DNA of 64,000 bases from WQXF01 sp031553615 (GTDB lineage: Bacteria > Bacillota > Clostridia > Christensenellales > Aristaeellaceae): assembly GCA_031553615.1 (NCBI GenBank), contig JAVBLJ010000017.1, positions 3,025 through 67,024 on the forward strand. The letters are read 5' to 3'. Shown here piece after piece: positions 36,705 to 45,690 of this stretch. Under the pieces are notes generated by a model. That model saw only the letters and a program-made list of their open reading frames with translations, searched no databases and had not been told where the DNA came from. Both the position numbers and the translations under genes were made by a program. The stretch's first letter is position 1. Each line of letters opens with the position of its first letter.

Positions 36705-36795
36705 GGAGAGTTGGCTGAGTGGTCTAAGGCGCACGACTGGAAATCGTGTGTGGGCTAATACCCCACCTAGGGTTCAAATCCCTAACTCTCCGCCA
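36705..36795 (+). tRNA. tRNA-Ser(GGA)
   Basis: A class II tRNA of 88 nt plus an encoded CCA. The acceptor GGAGAGT pairs with ACTCTCC; the anticodon loop CTGGAAA gives GGA (reads UCC/UCU). The long variable arm TGTGGGCTAATACCCCACC and the T-loop GGTTCAAATCC are present. Confidence 0.97.
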
Positions 36796-36816
36796 CCATC
36801 AGACGACAATCTGATA

Positions 36817-36852
36817 CAAAGAATCCGTCATAGTACTATGACGGATTCTTTG
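36817..36852. terminator. Perfect 36-bp palindrome after tRNA-Ser
   Basis: Two 18-bp arms beginning CAAAGAATCCGTCATAGT are exact inverted copies. Only a weak T-rich tail follows (TTTGCGTTT). It most likely terminates the tRNA transcript. Confidence 0.8.
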
Positions 36853-37271
36853 CGTTTACCGTTAAAATGTTCGGTTTTGCATGAGAATTTAGTAGTTAGA
36901 TGAAGGAAACGCGTTAATGAGGTTGCAAATCAACAATTGTGTTCCAGCTCTCCCTTTGCTCTTCTGGGTGAGTTAAGCAATTTCCCCTTCATCCTCGCAG
37001 TCAAAATGCACCCCCCTGTTGTTTCAGCGAGGAATAATTTATCGCACATTGTATAGAGCGCATAATTATTCCGTTTAGCCAGCGTTATGTCCGCTTGGCT
37101 TAGAAGTAGTTTTTCTATGACATAAACGCCATGAAGAAAATGCAGATGACCTGTATGCCCGCAATATTCTGATTTGCTTCTTTTCGGAAGCAAACTGAGC
37201 GATACGCCGAATCCTGCAAAAGATCGGTACGGTGTATCTAATACAATAGAGAATGCACCCATATTTGGAGT
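36853..37271. other. AT-richer 419-bp gap without a supported gene
   Basis: A minus-strand open frame of 110 codons (37262-36930) exists but has no clear ribosome site and no motif I recognise; it may be a decayed gene. GC content drops against the flanks. It marks the left edge of the copper operon, next to the tRNA. Confidence 0.5.
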
Positions 37272-38663
37272 CTATGGAATCCAAACCCGAAAACTACTTC
37301 CTTCGCCTTGCTTACTCTGCACCTCAACCACTCCACCATGTGCTTCCACGATGGACTTCACGATAGCTAGGCCGATGCCAGAACCGCCCGTAGCGCGGTT
37401 TCTGGATTTATCGGCGCGATAGAACCGTTCGAACACGAACGGCAGATCCTCCTGTGCGATGCCACTGCCAGTATCCTGGACACTGATGCTCACGCCACTG
37501 TTTTCCTCTGCCAACCGAATCGCAATCTCGCCGCCCTCTGGCGTATACTTTATCGCGTTGGATAGAAGGTTGACCAGCACTTGGGTCATTCGATCCGGGT
37601 CTGCATACGCCACGACATCCGAGCCTTCAACCGTGATGTGAAGCCGCAATCGCCCCGTTTCCGCTTCAAAGCCGCCGACTGCCGCCTCCGCAATGCGCTT
37701 CAGATGCACATCTTCCTTTTGCAGCTTTAGCGCGCCGCTTTCCACGGTTGAAAGGCTTTCCAGATCGGCCACGATCTTGCTCAAGCGGGTGACTTCATCT
37801 AGGTTACTCTGCAGGCGCTCTGGCGTCGGCTGCCACATGCCCAACAGCATCGCTTCGAGGTGCGTCTGCAGCGTGGTCAGCGGTGTTCGCAGTTCATGTG
37901 CCACATCGGAGGTGAGTTGCTTGCGCAGCGCCTGCTGCTGCTCGATGGACGTTGCCAGCTGGTTCACCGACCGCGCCAGCGCATCCGTTTCCCGTGTGCC
38001 CGTCGCACCCGCCATCCGCGCCTCATATTGACCGCCCGCAATTCGGTCCACAGCCAGCGCCGCATTGTGGATCGGGCGAGAAATTCGCCGCGCCCAAAGG
38101 ATGCCCGCCACAGCGGCCAGTGACAGCGCAAGCGCACCAATGGAATACAGGATGGTGTTCAACATCGCCAGAAAGTAGGCGTCCTCTTCATTGAGGAAGT
38201 AGGGTCCGTAGTAACTAACGCTGACCGCGCCGATCTCAAGACCATCCCGTACCAGCGGTATCTCCTGCGATGTAAACTCGCCGGTCGTCTGTGGGTATTG
38301 CTGCTTCATACGCGCAGTAATCTCGCCCATTACGTTCATGCAGGACTTCATGTCGCACGCTTCGGCATCCCAGAGTACGTTGCGCCGATCGTCATAAACC
38401 TTGATGATGTATCCCTCGGACAGCGCAAACATGCCGATGCCATGCATGTAATCTACGCTCCACCTGCCAGTGCCCGGATTGTATTGGAGGCTCAAATTGG
38501 ATGCAATGCTTTGTGCCTGAGCTTGCTGTTGCTGCGCAAGATAGCGCCCAAATTGCCGCCCGATCACCAAATTCGCGGTGAGACTAATCAATGCCACGGT
38601 CAGTAATACGATTGTGATCATGTATGTGGTTAGCTTGGCCTTGAGACCAAATGGCCGTTTCAA
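37272..38663 (-). CDS. Sensor histidine kinase, probably metal-responsive
   Basis: A 463-residue membrane kinase. Two membrane helices (about residues 13-32 and 170-190) flank an extracytoplasmic sensor domain. Then come HAMP (RRISRPIHNAALAVDRIAGG), the HisKA box SDVAHELRTPLTTLQ with the phospho-His near residue 256, and a HATPase domain (NLLSNAIKYTPEGG, DTGSGIAQEDLPFVFERFYR, GGSGIGLAIVKSIVEAHGG). It overlaps the response regulator by 4 bases. Position at the end of a copper operon suggests copper or silver sensing; the signal is not shown by the sequence. Confidence 0.9.
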   Translation of the reverse strand: MKRPFGLKAKLTTYMITIVLLTVALISLTANLVIGRQFGRYLAQQQQAQAQSIASNLSLQYNPGTGRWSVDYMHGIGMFALSEGYIIKVYDDRRNVLWDAEACDMKSCMNVMGEITARMKQQYPQTTGEFTSQEIPLVRDGLEIGAVSVSYYGPYFLNEEDAYFLAMLNTILYSIGALALSLAAVAGILWARRISRPIHNAALAVDRIAGGQYEARMAGATGTRETDALARSVNQLATSIEQQQALRKQLTSDVAHELRTPLTTLQTHLEAMLLGMWQPTPERLQSNLDEVTRLSKIVADLESLSTVESGALKLQKEDVHLKRIAEAAVGGFEAETGRLRLHITVEGSDVVAYADPDRMTQVLVNLLSNAIKYTPEGGEIAIRLAEENSGVSISVQDTGSGIAQEDLPFVFERFYRADKSRNRATGGSGIGLAIVKSIVEAHGGVVEVQSKQGEGSSFRVWIP

Positions 38664-39367
38664 CTGCCATCACCCCCGAATTTGTAACCCACCCCATGCA
38701 CGGTGCGCACATACACCGGGTTTTTAACATCCGTCTCGATCTTCTGGCGGAGGTTTTTGATGTGTCCATCTACGGCGCGGTCATAGCCGTCAAAATCATC
38801 GCCTAACGCCGTGATGATCAACTCCTCGCGGGTAAACGCCTTGCTGGGATACTTCACCAGCGCGGCCAATATCTTAAATTCGTTGGGTGTCAGATTTACA
38901 GGCTGGCCTTGTTTTTTGATCTCATGGCGCTCAAAGTCGATCTCCAAATCACCATCATGGAAAGAACTTCGTTGATATAGCGCCACCAGATCGTCTGTGG
39001 CGCGGCGCAACACCGCATCAACCCGCGCACCTAATAGCGCGAGGCTGAAAGGTTTGGCGATGTAGTCATCAGCACCGATCTGCAGCCCATTCAGCTGATC
39101 CACCTCCTGCGCCTTAGCGGTAAGCATGATGATAGGCACGCGGGAATTTTGGCGAATCCGTGCGCACACCTGCTCGCCTGACATTCCTGGCAGCATCAAG
39201 TCCAGCAGAATCAGCGACAGCGCTTCGCGTTCAAACACTTCCAGCGCCTGCTCGCCAGAAGAGGCCGCGTGTACGTAGAATCCGCGGCTCTCCATATAGC
39301 TCTTGATGACATCAACAATCTTAGGCTCATCGTCCACGACGAGCACGCCCTTCTGCGCACTGACCAT
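38660..39367 (-). CDS. OmpR/PhoB-type response regulator
   Basis: A 235-residue regulator. The receiver has VVDDEPKIVDVI and the phospho-Asp in LILLDLMLPGMSGEQ (near residue 55). A winged-helix output follows (LTPNEFKILAALVKYPSKAFTREELI, DGHIKNLRQKIE, VYVRTVHGVGYKF). Partner of the downstream kinase and likely regulator of the copper genes upstream of it. Confidence 0.93.
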   Translation of the reverse strand: MVSAQKGVLVVDDEPKIVDVIKSYMESRGFYVHAASSGEQALEVFEREALSLILLDLMLPGMSGEQVCARIRQNSRVPIIMLTAKAQEVDQLNGLQIGADDYIAKPFSLALLGARVDAVLRRATDDLVALYQRSSFHDGDLEIDFERHEIKKQGQPVNLTPNEFKILAALVKYPSKAFTREELIITALGDDFDGYDRAVDGHIKNLRQKIETDVKNPVYVRTVHGVGYKFGGDGS

Positions 39368-39411
39368 ACATACCCTCCAGAGGAAGACGCGCGTGTGTGG
39401 CGCATCCCAAG

Positions 39412-39618
39412 TTAAGCGATTTCGTAGCCCTGATTATGTATCTCTGAGTATATCTTTTCCAGAGAAACCTTGCAAGCGTCGTATTGTACGGTGGCGGTAT
39501 GGGTTTCCAAATTCACATTCACCTTACTTACGCCATCAAGTTGCCCGACCGCTCTTTGAATCACGCCCACGCAGTGCTGGCAGGACATGCCCTGCACGTT
39601 TATGACGATGTTCTCCAT
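39412..39618 (-). CDS. copZ: CopZ-like copper chaperone
   Basis: A 68-residue HMA-domain protein with the metal motif GMSCQHCV (MxCxxC). It would carry Cu(I) in the cytoplasm to the CopA ATPase encoded two genes upstream. Good GGAG site before the start. Confidence 0.9.
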   Translation of the reverse strand: MENIVINVQGMSCQHCVGVIQRAVGQLDGVSKVNVNLETHTATVQYDACKVSLEKIYSEIHNQGYEIA

Positions 39619-39636
39619 GATGATTATCCCTCCATA

Positions 39637-40305
39637 TTAATCAATGTCAAACGGCTTGAGCAGCTTATCCACGGTCACCTTTCGCTTGCCATCCATGGCA
39701 TTGACTTTTGCAAACACCCAGCCCTCAATTCGCTCCGGGTCCGCGCCTGCGTCGATGAATGGCTGTGGGTTCAGCGCGAATACCATATCCTTATCATTCG
39801 CAGCCATATCTTTCGCCCACTCGAGCATGTTACCGCTTTCCAGCGAAACACCGAAATGATCCAGATCTGCGTGGTACTTGATGTGGTCGCGGGACAATCG
39901 CTCGATCTGCTCAAACGCTGCCAGCGGGGTGGCTTCGCCTGTAAGGTCGGACGCTGCTTCTTCCAGGGAAGTACCGATAACGATTTTGTCGCCCTGCAAC
40001 ATCCCATTTGGCAATTTGCCCACATCCATTCCAGCATCAATGAATGGCTGCGCATCGAATTCTATGTACACATCGCGATCGGACGCGCTGTAATCGCGGC
40101 TCCAGACAAACCTCGCGCTGCCGTCCGGCGCGGAGAGAGAGAACCCAGGCAACGAATCCACCGTCGCGACCTGATCGGGTGCCGAATCCAACAAAGCGCT
40201 AAACGCGCGCACGGAGCCATTTCCGATCACATCCAGTTGGTTACACGCCGTGAGGACCAGTGCCATAAGGATAACCAGCGCTATCAGCGCAATATGCTTT
40301 TTCAT
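39637..40305 (-). CDS. Lipoprotein of unknown function with an internal duplication
   Basis: A 222-residue protein with a lipoprotein signal ending LVLTAC, so it should be anchored outside the membrane. Two related halves are visible: YIEFDAQPFIDAGMDVGKLPNGM and VFALNPQPFIDAGADPERIEGWVFAK, each preceded by an Asp-rich stretch. I do not recognise the family. It overlaps copA by one base and precedes copZ, so it probably serves copper handling at the cell surface; there is no His- or Met-rich metal motif. Confidence 0.75.
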   Translation of the reverse strand: MKKHIALIALVILMALVLTACNQLDVIGNGSVRAFSALLDSAPDQVATVDSLPGFSLSAPDGSARFVWSRDYSASDRDVYIEFDAQPFIDAGMDVGKLPNGMLQGDKIVIGTSLEEAASDLTGEATPLAAFEQIERLSRDHIKYHADLDHFGVSLESGNMLEWAKDMAANDKDMVFALNPQPFIDAGADPERIEGWVFAKVNAMDGKRKVTVDKLLKPFDID

Positions 40306-42797
40306 CAGCTCATTTCATCCTTTCGTCCGGTCATAGCGGGCTTGAATCGCTTGAGCCGTAACGCGTTTGTGAGTACCGACACCGAGCTCATGGACATCGC
40401 CGCAGCCGCGAACACCGGGTTGAGCAGCGGTCCGCCGAACAGATGCAACACACCTGCCGCGATGGGAATGCCCGCCACGTTGTATCCAAATGCCCAAAAC
40501 AGGTTCTGCTTGATATTGCGGATGGTGCTCTTGCTCAGTTGGATTGCCGTGGGTACATCCATGAGGTCGCTGCGCATCAACACGATGTCCGCAGACTCGA
40601 TGGCCACGTCCGTGCCCGAACCGATGGCAATGCCAATATCAGCCTGGGCCAGCGCGGGCGCGTCGTTAATTCCGTCGCCTACCATTGCTACAACGCTGCC
40701 CTCCGCTTGTAGCTTTTTCACTTCTTCTGATTTATCACCCGGCAGTACCTCGGCCAGCACGCGGTCGATGCCCACCTGTTTGGCAATGGCGTCCGCAGTC
40801 CTGCGGTTGTCGCCAGTGAGCATCGCCACTTCGATACCCATGCCGTGCAACTGCCGAATCGCCTCGGCACTGCTGGGCTTGACGACATCTGCCACCGCAA
40901 TCACGCCGGCCAACTGGCCGCCCAGCGCCACATACATCGGGGTCTTGCCTTCACCCGCCAGCCGGTCTGATTCGGTGGAAAGCGCTTCCCAGCGGATACC
41001 CCGCTCTTGCATCAGTTTCTCATTGCCAATGATGGCGTTAGGGCCATCCAGTTGCACCTCAATGCCGCGCCCCGGCAGTGCTTCAAAATGTAGAACCGGA
41101 AGGAACTGCAGCGCCTCGGCCTCGGCTGCCCGTACAATCGCTTGGCCCAGCGGGTGTTCAGAACCCTTCTCCGCCGACGCGGTGACCTGGAGCAGCCTAG
41201 CCCGATCCATGTCCGGCGCGGTCAGTATATCTGTCATGGCAGGCTTGCCCATGGTGATGGTGCCGGTTTTGTCAAATACGATGGTCTTGACTTTGTGTGC
41301 CGTTTCCAGCGCCTCGCCGCCCTTGATCAAAATGCCGTGCTCCGCGCCCTTGCCGGTGCTGACCATGATCGCCGTGGGTGTGGCCAGCCCTAGCGCGCAG
41401 GGGCATGCGATGACCAGCACCGAGATAAAGATGGTGATCGCGAACGATGCGTCGCGGGTGCCGATGAACCAGGCCAGCCCTGCCACCAGCGCAATCGCGC
41501 ACACCACTGGCACGAAGTAGCCTGAAACCACATCCGCCATCTTGGCGATGGGCGCTTTGCTGGTTTGCGCATCCTCCACCAGATGGATGATCTGTGCCAG
41601 CGCGGTGTCCCCACCAACCTTAGTGGCCCGGAATTGGATCAACCCGTTCTGATTGATGGAGGCAGCATAGACGGGGTCACCTGTCTGCTTGGATACTGGC
41701 ATGCTCTCTCCGGTTAGCATTGATTCGTCAATGGAGGTTTGCCCTTCCAGGACGGTTCCGTCGACTGGAATCTTCTCGCCCGGCTTCACAAGCAGCACAT
41801 CGCCGATCTCGACCTCGTCGATTGGCACTTCCACCTCCGCACCGTTTTGTAGCACGATGGCCGTCTTGGGCGCAAGTCCCATCAGCTTCTTAATAGCCTC
41901 GGAGGTCTTGCCCTTGGATACGGCCTCAAGTGATTTGCCGAGCAGAATCAACGCGATGATCACGCCTGCCGTCTCAAAGTACAGCTCATCCACAGCGTGA
42001 AATTGCCCCATGATAATCCGCACGATGGACCACAGGCTAAACAGCACGGCTGCGGTGGTGCCCACCGCAATCAACGAGTCCATATTCGGACTGCGCTGAA
42101 TGAGTGCCTTGAAGCCCACGCTGTAAAACCGTCGCCCTGCGATCAAGATCGGAACCACCAAAAGCACCTGCACCAGAGCATATACCAGTGGATACTGCAT
42201 CGGGTCCAACTTCGCCGGGATCGGGAATGGCAGCCACCAGACCATCGAACCCATCGCCAGGTACAACAACGGAATGCCGAACGCAGCGGACACGATGAAC
42301 TTGTGCCAGAGTGACTTGATCTCCTTCGCCTTGCGCTGCCGGTCTGCATCCACCGCCGCGCTCTGCTTTTCCGCCTCAAGAGGCGTATAGCCTGCTGCGG
42401 TGATGGCCTGTTTCAGCGCGGATAACCGCACTTTGGCGGAGTCATACTGCATAGTTGCTTTTTCAGTGGCGTAGTTCACGGACGCCTGCACGACGCCGTC
42501 CAGCTTACCCAGCGCCTTTTCGATGCGCTGGGCGCACGCCGCGCAGCTCATGCCCGCGATAGGAATGGTAACTTGTTTGATGTTTGTCTCCTCAATATAT
42601 CCGTAACCGGCTTGCGCGATGGCGCTTTGTACCGCCGCTAGCGGCAGCGCCGCCTCGTCGTATTCAACTGACAGCTTCTCCGCCGCATAGTTGACAGCTG
42701 CCCTTGAAACGCCTGCAAGTTTGCCTACCGCATTTTCGACGCGCTTAGCGCAGGCTGCGCAGCTCATGCCGGTGATAGTAATCGTGTTCTGTGTCAA
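40305..42797 (-). CDS. copA: Copper-exporting P1B-type ATPase CopA
   Basis: An 830-residue ATPase with two N-terminal HMA domains, each with GMSCAACA (residues 9-16 and 83-90 roughly). Eight membrane helices follow, with the CPC motif IACPCALGLATPTA near residue 461. Phosphorylation is at DKTGTITMGKP (Asp near 507), then SEHPLGQAI, MLTGDNRRTA and VGDGINDAPALAQADIG. CPC with a YN...MSxxS C-terminus marks a Cu(I)/Ag(I) exporter. Confidence 0.96.
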   Translation of the reverse strand: MTQNTITITGMSCAACAKRVENAVGKLAGVSRAAVNYAAEKLSVEYDEAALPLAAVQSAIAQAGYGYIEETNIKQVTIPIAGMSCAACAQRIEKALGKLDGVVQASVNYATEKATMQYDSAKVRLSALKQAITAAGYTPLEAEKQSAAVDADRQRKAKEIKSLWHKFIVSAAFGIPLLYLAMGSMVWWLPFPIPAKLDPMQYPLVYALVQVLLVVPILIAGRRFYSVGFKALIQRSPNMDSLIAVGTTAAVLFSLWSIVRIIMGQFHAVDELYFETAGVIIALILLGKSLEAVSKGKTSEAIKKLMGLAPKTAIVLQNGAEVEVPIDEVEIGDVLLVKPGEKIPVDGTVLEGQTSIDESMLTGESMPVSKQTGDPVYAASINQNGLIQFRATKVGGDTALAQIIHLVEDAQTSKAPIAKMADVVSGYFVPVVCAIALVAGLAWFIGTRDASFAITIFISVLVIACPCALGLATPTAIMVSTGKGAEHGILIKGGEALETAHKVKTIVFDKTGTITMGKPAMTDILTAPDMDRARLLQVTASAEKGSEHPLGQAIVRAAEAEALQFLPVLHFEALPGRGIEVQLDGPNAIIGNEKLMQERGIRWEALSTESDRLAGEGKTPMYVALGGQLAGVIAVADVVKPSSAEAIRQLHGMGIEVAMLTGDNRRTADAIAKQVGIDRVLAEVLPGDKSEEVKKLQAEGSVVAMVGDGINDAPALAQADIGIAIGSGTDVAIESADIVLMRSDLMDVPTAIQLSKSTIRNIKQNLFWAFGYNVAGIPIAAGVLHLFGGPLLNPVFAAAAMSMSSVSVLTNALRLKRFKPAMTGRKDEMS

Positions 42798-42834
42798 GGT
42801 TGCTCCCCCAATTCATGATACTCATGGTATAACG

Positions 42835-43389
42835 TCATTTACCGCAGCAACCGCCCCTGCCCGTGCTGGAGCCGCCCATCATCGAACAGCCGCCGGATCT
42901 GGCGGTATTCGGATCGACTGACTGTACGCCGGTCTCGCCACTTCCTGCCTCCACAACATTGATCTTGCTCTGGATCATGCCCATCCAGCACGAGAAATAG
43001 AAAGTGCCTGTCTGTGTCGGCGTAAAAGTTACAATATTATCGCCGGGCATAAGTTTCACATTTAGGCCAAAGTCGGGTATGATGATCTCGTTATTGCAGC
43101 TGTTCAAGTCCGCTTCCGTCACCTGGAAATTGATGCTGACCGGCTTTCCGGCCTCCACAGTGATCTCTGGGTATCCAAACGCTGTGACTGGCGCTATGAT
43201 CGCCTGATCGTCTTGGTTGTCACTCGATGCGTTGGCCGCTAAAGGTTGGGTGAGTGCCTTCGTTTGCTGTGGGGCAATGGGGGCATTCCTCCTCGCCAAA
43301 CAACTCTGCGCTGAACTTGCCATCGCAACACCCGATACTGTCAAAATGAGCGCAACCGCCAAGATACCGATAATCCAAGTTTTTTTCAT
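42835..43389 (-). CDS. Exported cupredoxin-domain protein with Cys-rich tail
   Basis: A 184-residue protein with a Sec signal (about residues 1-26). The cupredoxin domain has SCNNEIIIPDFGLNVKLMPGDN and FYFSCWMGMI, whose Cys and Met residues are likely copper ligands. The tail GGCSMMGGSSTGRGGCCGK offers more thiols and methionines. The same domain is found at the end of the neighbouring fusion protein. Probable extracytoplasmic copper binding. Confidence 0.85.
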   Translation of the reverse strand: MKKTWIIGILAVALILTVSGVAMASSAQSCLARRNAPIAPQQTKALTQPLAANASSDNQDDQAIIAPVTAFGYPEITVEAGKPVSINFQVTEADLNSCNNEIIIPDFGLNVKLMPGDNIVTFTPTQTGTFYFSCWMGMIQSKINVVEAGSGETGVQSVDPNTARSGGCSMMGGSSTGRGGCCGK

Positions 43390-43460
43390 GGTTGTGTTCT
43401 CCTCTCTGGTTGATGAAATGAGTGTAGCAGGAACATGTGTAGGTTTTATGCCGACAAAAG

Positions 43461-44783
43461 CTATTCTGTAACGTTAATTTGGCTTCGGATCATGCCCATC
43501 CAGCAGCTATATGGAATAACGCCGCTTTGCTCGGGCGTGAAGGTGATTACATTATCGCCAGGCATTAGCTTTAGATCGATGTTCAGGGCCGGGATGATCA
43601 GCTCGTTGTTGCAGCCATTGATGTCCTTTGCTTCTGCCTGGATTGTCCACTCGACCGGCACGCCCGCTTTGACGCTGATCGGTTCATAGGCGCGAGGGGA
43701 GAGGCGGGTCGTAACCGTCTGCACCGTCTCGGTTTCTTGTGATGCGCTTACTGCTGCGCCAGTTCCCTGCGTTGGCACGGATACCCCAGACAGGCTCATC
43801 CCGCTTTGGAACATGGACACCCCAAGTACCAGAACCAACACGGCGCTCACCGCCATCATCGTGTGCGTAAACTTGTTACTGAGTAACGAACTCAGCGCGC
43901 CTAGCCCAAACATCAGCGGCACGGTTCCCAAACTAAACAGCAGCATGGACAGGGCGCCCTTGACCGGCGAGTTCGTAGACAGCGCATACAACTGCATGGC
44001 TTGCAGCGGTCCGCAGGGCATGAGTCCATTCAGCAGACCCACAATGAGCGGACCTTTTCCTATCTTCTCTTGGTTGATTTTTCGTGCGAACACCTTTGGC
44101 ATTCTCGGATTGAGCCTTCTCAGCCAGGGAAATAGGTTCAACATATTCAGCCCCATGATCACCATGAACACACCTGCCGCCAGTTGCACAATGCCCCGCG
44201 CCGCGCCGGAAAAGCTGACAACGGAACCGATAGCGCCAACGATGCCGCCAATTACCGTGTAGGAGATCACTCTGCCCAGGTTGTAAAGCGCGCTACTGCG
44301 CAGCTGGCTGAACCGTCCGTTGCCAGCCGGAATGTGCGCACACTGCGACAGATTGATCCCGCCGCACATCGCCACGCAGTGCAACGAGGTAAGCAGGCCG
44401 ATCACAAACAGCATCCCGTACCCCGTCCCAGCTGTTGCCTGGGGAAACATGTTGAACACATTCAGCGCACCGAACTGCCGAAGGAGAAAATAGAGCGCAA
44501 GGAGCGCCACCAGCACCCCAGCAACTTGCAATGTGCCCTGTTTCCTGCTCGTTTCCGGCGATCCGTCTACCACTTTATAACCCAAAGCCTCAACGGCATG
44601 ACCGATTTCTGCTTTTGTGATGGCGTTTGGTTCATAGTCGATCCGCGCAGTGCCTCGCCCATAACTAACAGAGACCTCGCGCACCCCCGGAAGCTTCTTC
44701 AATCCGCGCTCGATTCTGGATTCGCAATTTGCGCAAGTCATCCCGTCGATGTGAAACACCTTGCCCAAGTTTTTTTTGTTCAT
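43461..44783 (-). CDS. HMA - SafE/TauE-type membrane - cupredoxin fusion protein
   Basis: A 440-residue three-part protein. An HMA domain (DGMTCANCESRIERGLKKLPGV, residues 9-75) leads a six-helix UreH/SafE/DsbD-like membrane domain with the Cys pair motifs SLHCVAMCGG and GLMPCGPLQAM. It ends in a cupredoxin domain (GCNNELIIPALNIDLKLMPGDN, PYSCWMGMI). It could pass copper or electrons across the membrane. First gene of the copper operon. Start at 44783 after GGAGGCAGAACG. Confidence 0.88.
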   Translation of the reverse strand: MNKKNLGKVFHIDGMTCANCESRIERGLKKLPGVREVSVSYGRGTARIDYEPNAITKAEIGHAVEALGYKVVDGSPETSRKQGTLQVAGVLVALLALYFLLRQFGALNVFNMFPQATAGTGYGMLFVIGLLTSLHCVAMCGGINLSQCAHIPAGNGRFSQLRSSALYNLGRVISYTVIGGIVGAIGSVVSFSGAARGIVQLAAGVFMVIMGLNMLNLFPWLRRLNPRMPKVFARKINQEKIGKGPLIVGLLNGLMPCGPLQAMQLYALSTNSPVKGALSMLLFSLGTVPLMFGLGALSSLLSNKFTHTMMAVSAVLVLVLGVSMFQSGMSLSGVSVPTQGTGAAVSASQETETVQTVTTRLSPRAYEPISVKAGVPVEWTIQAEAKDINGCNNELIIPALNIDLKLMPGDNVITFTPEQSGVIPYSCWMGMIRSQINVTE

Positions 44784-44894
44784 CGTTCTGCCTCCAACAC
44801 ATATTCCGTCACTGTTGCAAAGCATACAGGGTAAATGTGCAGAATTTATGTGTGTCGTGGATCCCTGCCGACTTGCGGTAGCCTTTTATTCAAG

Positions 44895-44920
44895 AAAAAA
44901 ACAGGCCCCGCAGAGGCCCG
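44895..44920 (-). terminator. Terminator after the DUF6900 gene
   Basis: On the minus strand CGGGCC-TCTGCGG-GGCCTG forms a six-pair stem followed by TTTTTTT, 23 bases past the stop codon. Confidence 0.7.
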
Positions 44921-44942
44921 CTCTTGCCCGTTTCACAACCTC

Positions 44943-45116
44943 CTAGCCCTTGTCCTTCGCCCCGGCTTTGTAAGCCGCCTGCAAGGCCGCCCGTAGCCCC
45001 CAAACCGAAACCTCGTGGAAGTCCAGGCTATCGCTCTTTCTTTCCCGCAGGGTTTCGATGCCGAGGTGCTTCTCCGCGATCAGGTCGAAAAGCGTGTCCA
45101 GGTAAGTGGTGTCCAT
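44943..45116 (-). CDS. Small DUF6900-type protein
   Basis: A 57-residue protein with AEKHLGIETLRERKSDSLDF followed by HEVSVWGLRAALQAAYKAG, the pattern I associate with DUF6900. AAGGAGG precedes the ATG at 45116 and a terminator follows, so it looks like a complete single-gene unit. Function unknown. Relatives are frequent on mobile elements, which fits its place at the edge of the rearranged region; that is family recollection, not shown here. Confidence 0.75.
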   Translation of the reverse strand: MDTTYLDTLFDLIAEKHLGIETLRERKSDSLDFHEVSVWGLRAALQAAYKAGAKDKG

Positions 45117-45346
45117 GTTGTTGCCCTCCTTGTTTGTCCTGTGTTCCTTGGGTTGTGTGAATATTCGCTCTTCTGCCGCTAAATAGCAAGTTATTTATAG
45201 ACAAATAACTACGCAAACATGTCCCGCTTGTATTGTGTGGCTTACAAGAAAAAAAGCCCGTGGTTCAATGTACCAGCGAGCGATAGATGTCTGTGTATTG
45301 CCGGACAACGGGTTCCTATCCCATCCTTCACCCTGCCTGATATTAC
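45117..45346. other. Intergenic region, nothing recognised
   Basis: AT-richer sequence upstream of the DUF6900 gene. No open frame or RNA gene is supported. Confidence 0.5.
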
Positions 45347-45690
45347 TTATTTCGGGGCAATGGCGTTCTCACGCATCAACAAGAAGATCGCCAACATATA
45401 GCCGATAATGGGCGAAACGCCATATCCCATAAACGGAACGGGGAACTTCCCATAAAATGTTGAGGCAATCATGACGAGATAATATATGCCCACCGCTTTT
45501 GCCTTTACGGAAGCATTTGAAAAGTTCAGGAATGGCAGCAACAAAATGCCCAATGAAGAAATCCCAAAGACATAATATAGAGTTCCCATATCCCCGGCCA
45601 ATGCGAGAATCCCTTCTACATGAGGTACCGCTTCCAGCCCGTCTACGTGTATCCACGCATAAGCGACACAACTCATGAGCGCCAATGGGA
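45347..45690 (-). pseudogene. C-terminal fragment of a polytopic membrane protein
   Basis: About 114 residues with three or four membrane helices (LPLALMSCVAYAWI, GTLYYVFGISSLGILLLPF, AVGIYYLVMIASTFYGKF, SPIIGYMLAIFLLM) and a stop codon at 45347. The 5' end is missing: at about 45690 the sequence switches to a GH35 gene read on the other strand. Family not recognised. Confidence 0.65.

Noticed and set aside
36930..37262. 110-codon minus-strand open frame as a gene
   Set aside because: No ribosome site, no recognisable motif, and it lies in an AT-rich gap; kept only as part of a gap note.
36705..45116. Integrated island with att sites at tRNA-Ser
   Set aside because: I found no second copy of the tRNA 3' end downstream and no integrase, so site-specific integration is not supported even though the location is suggestive.
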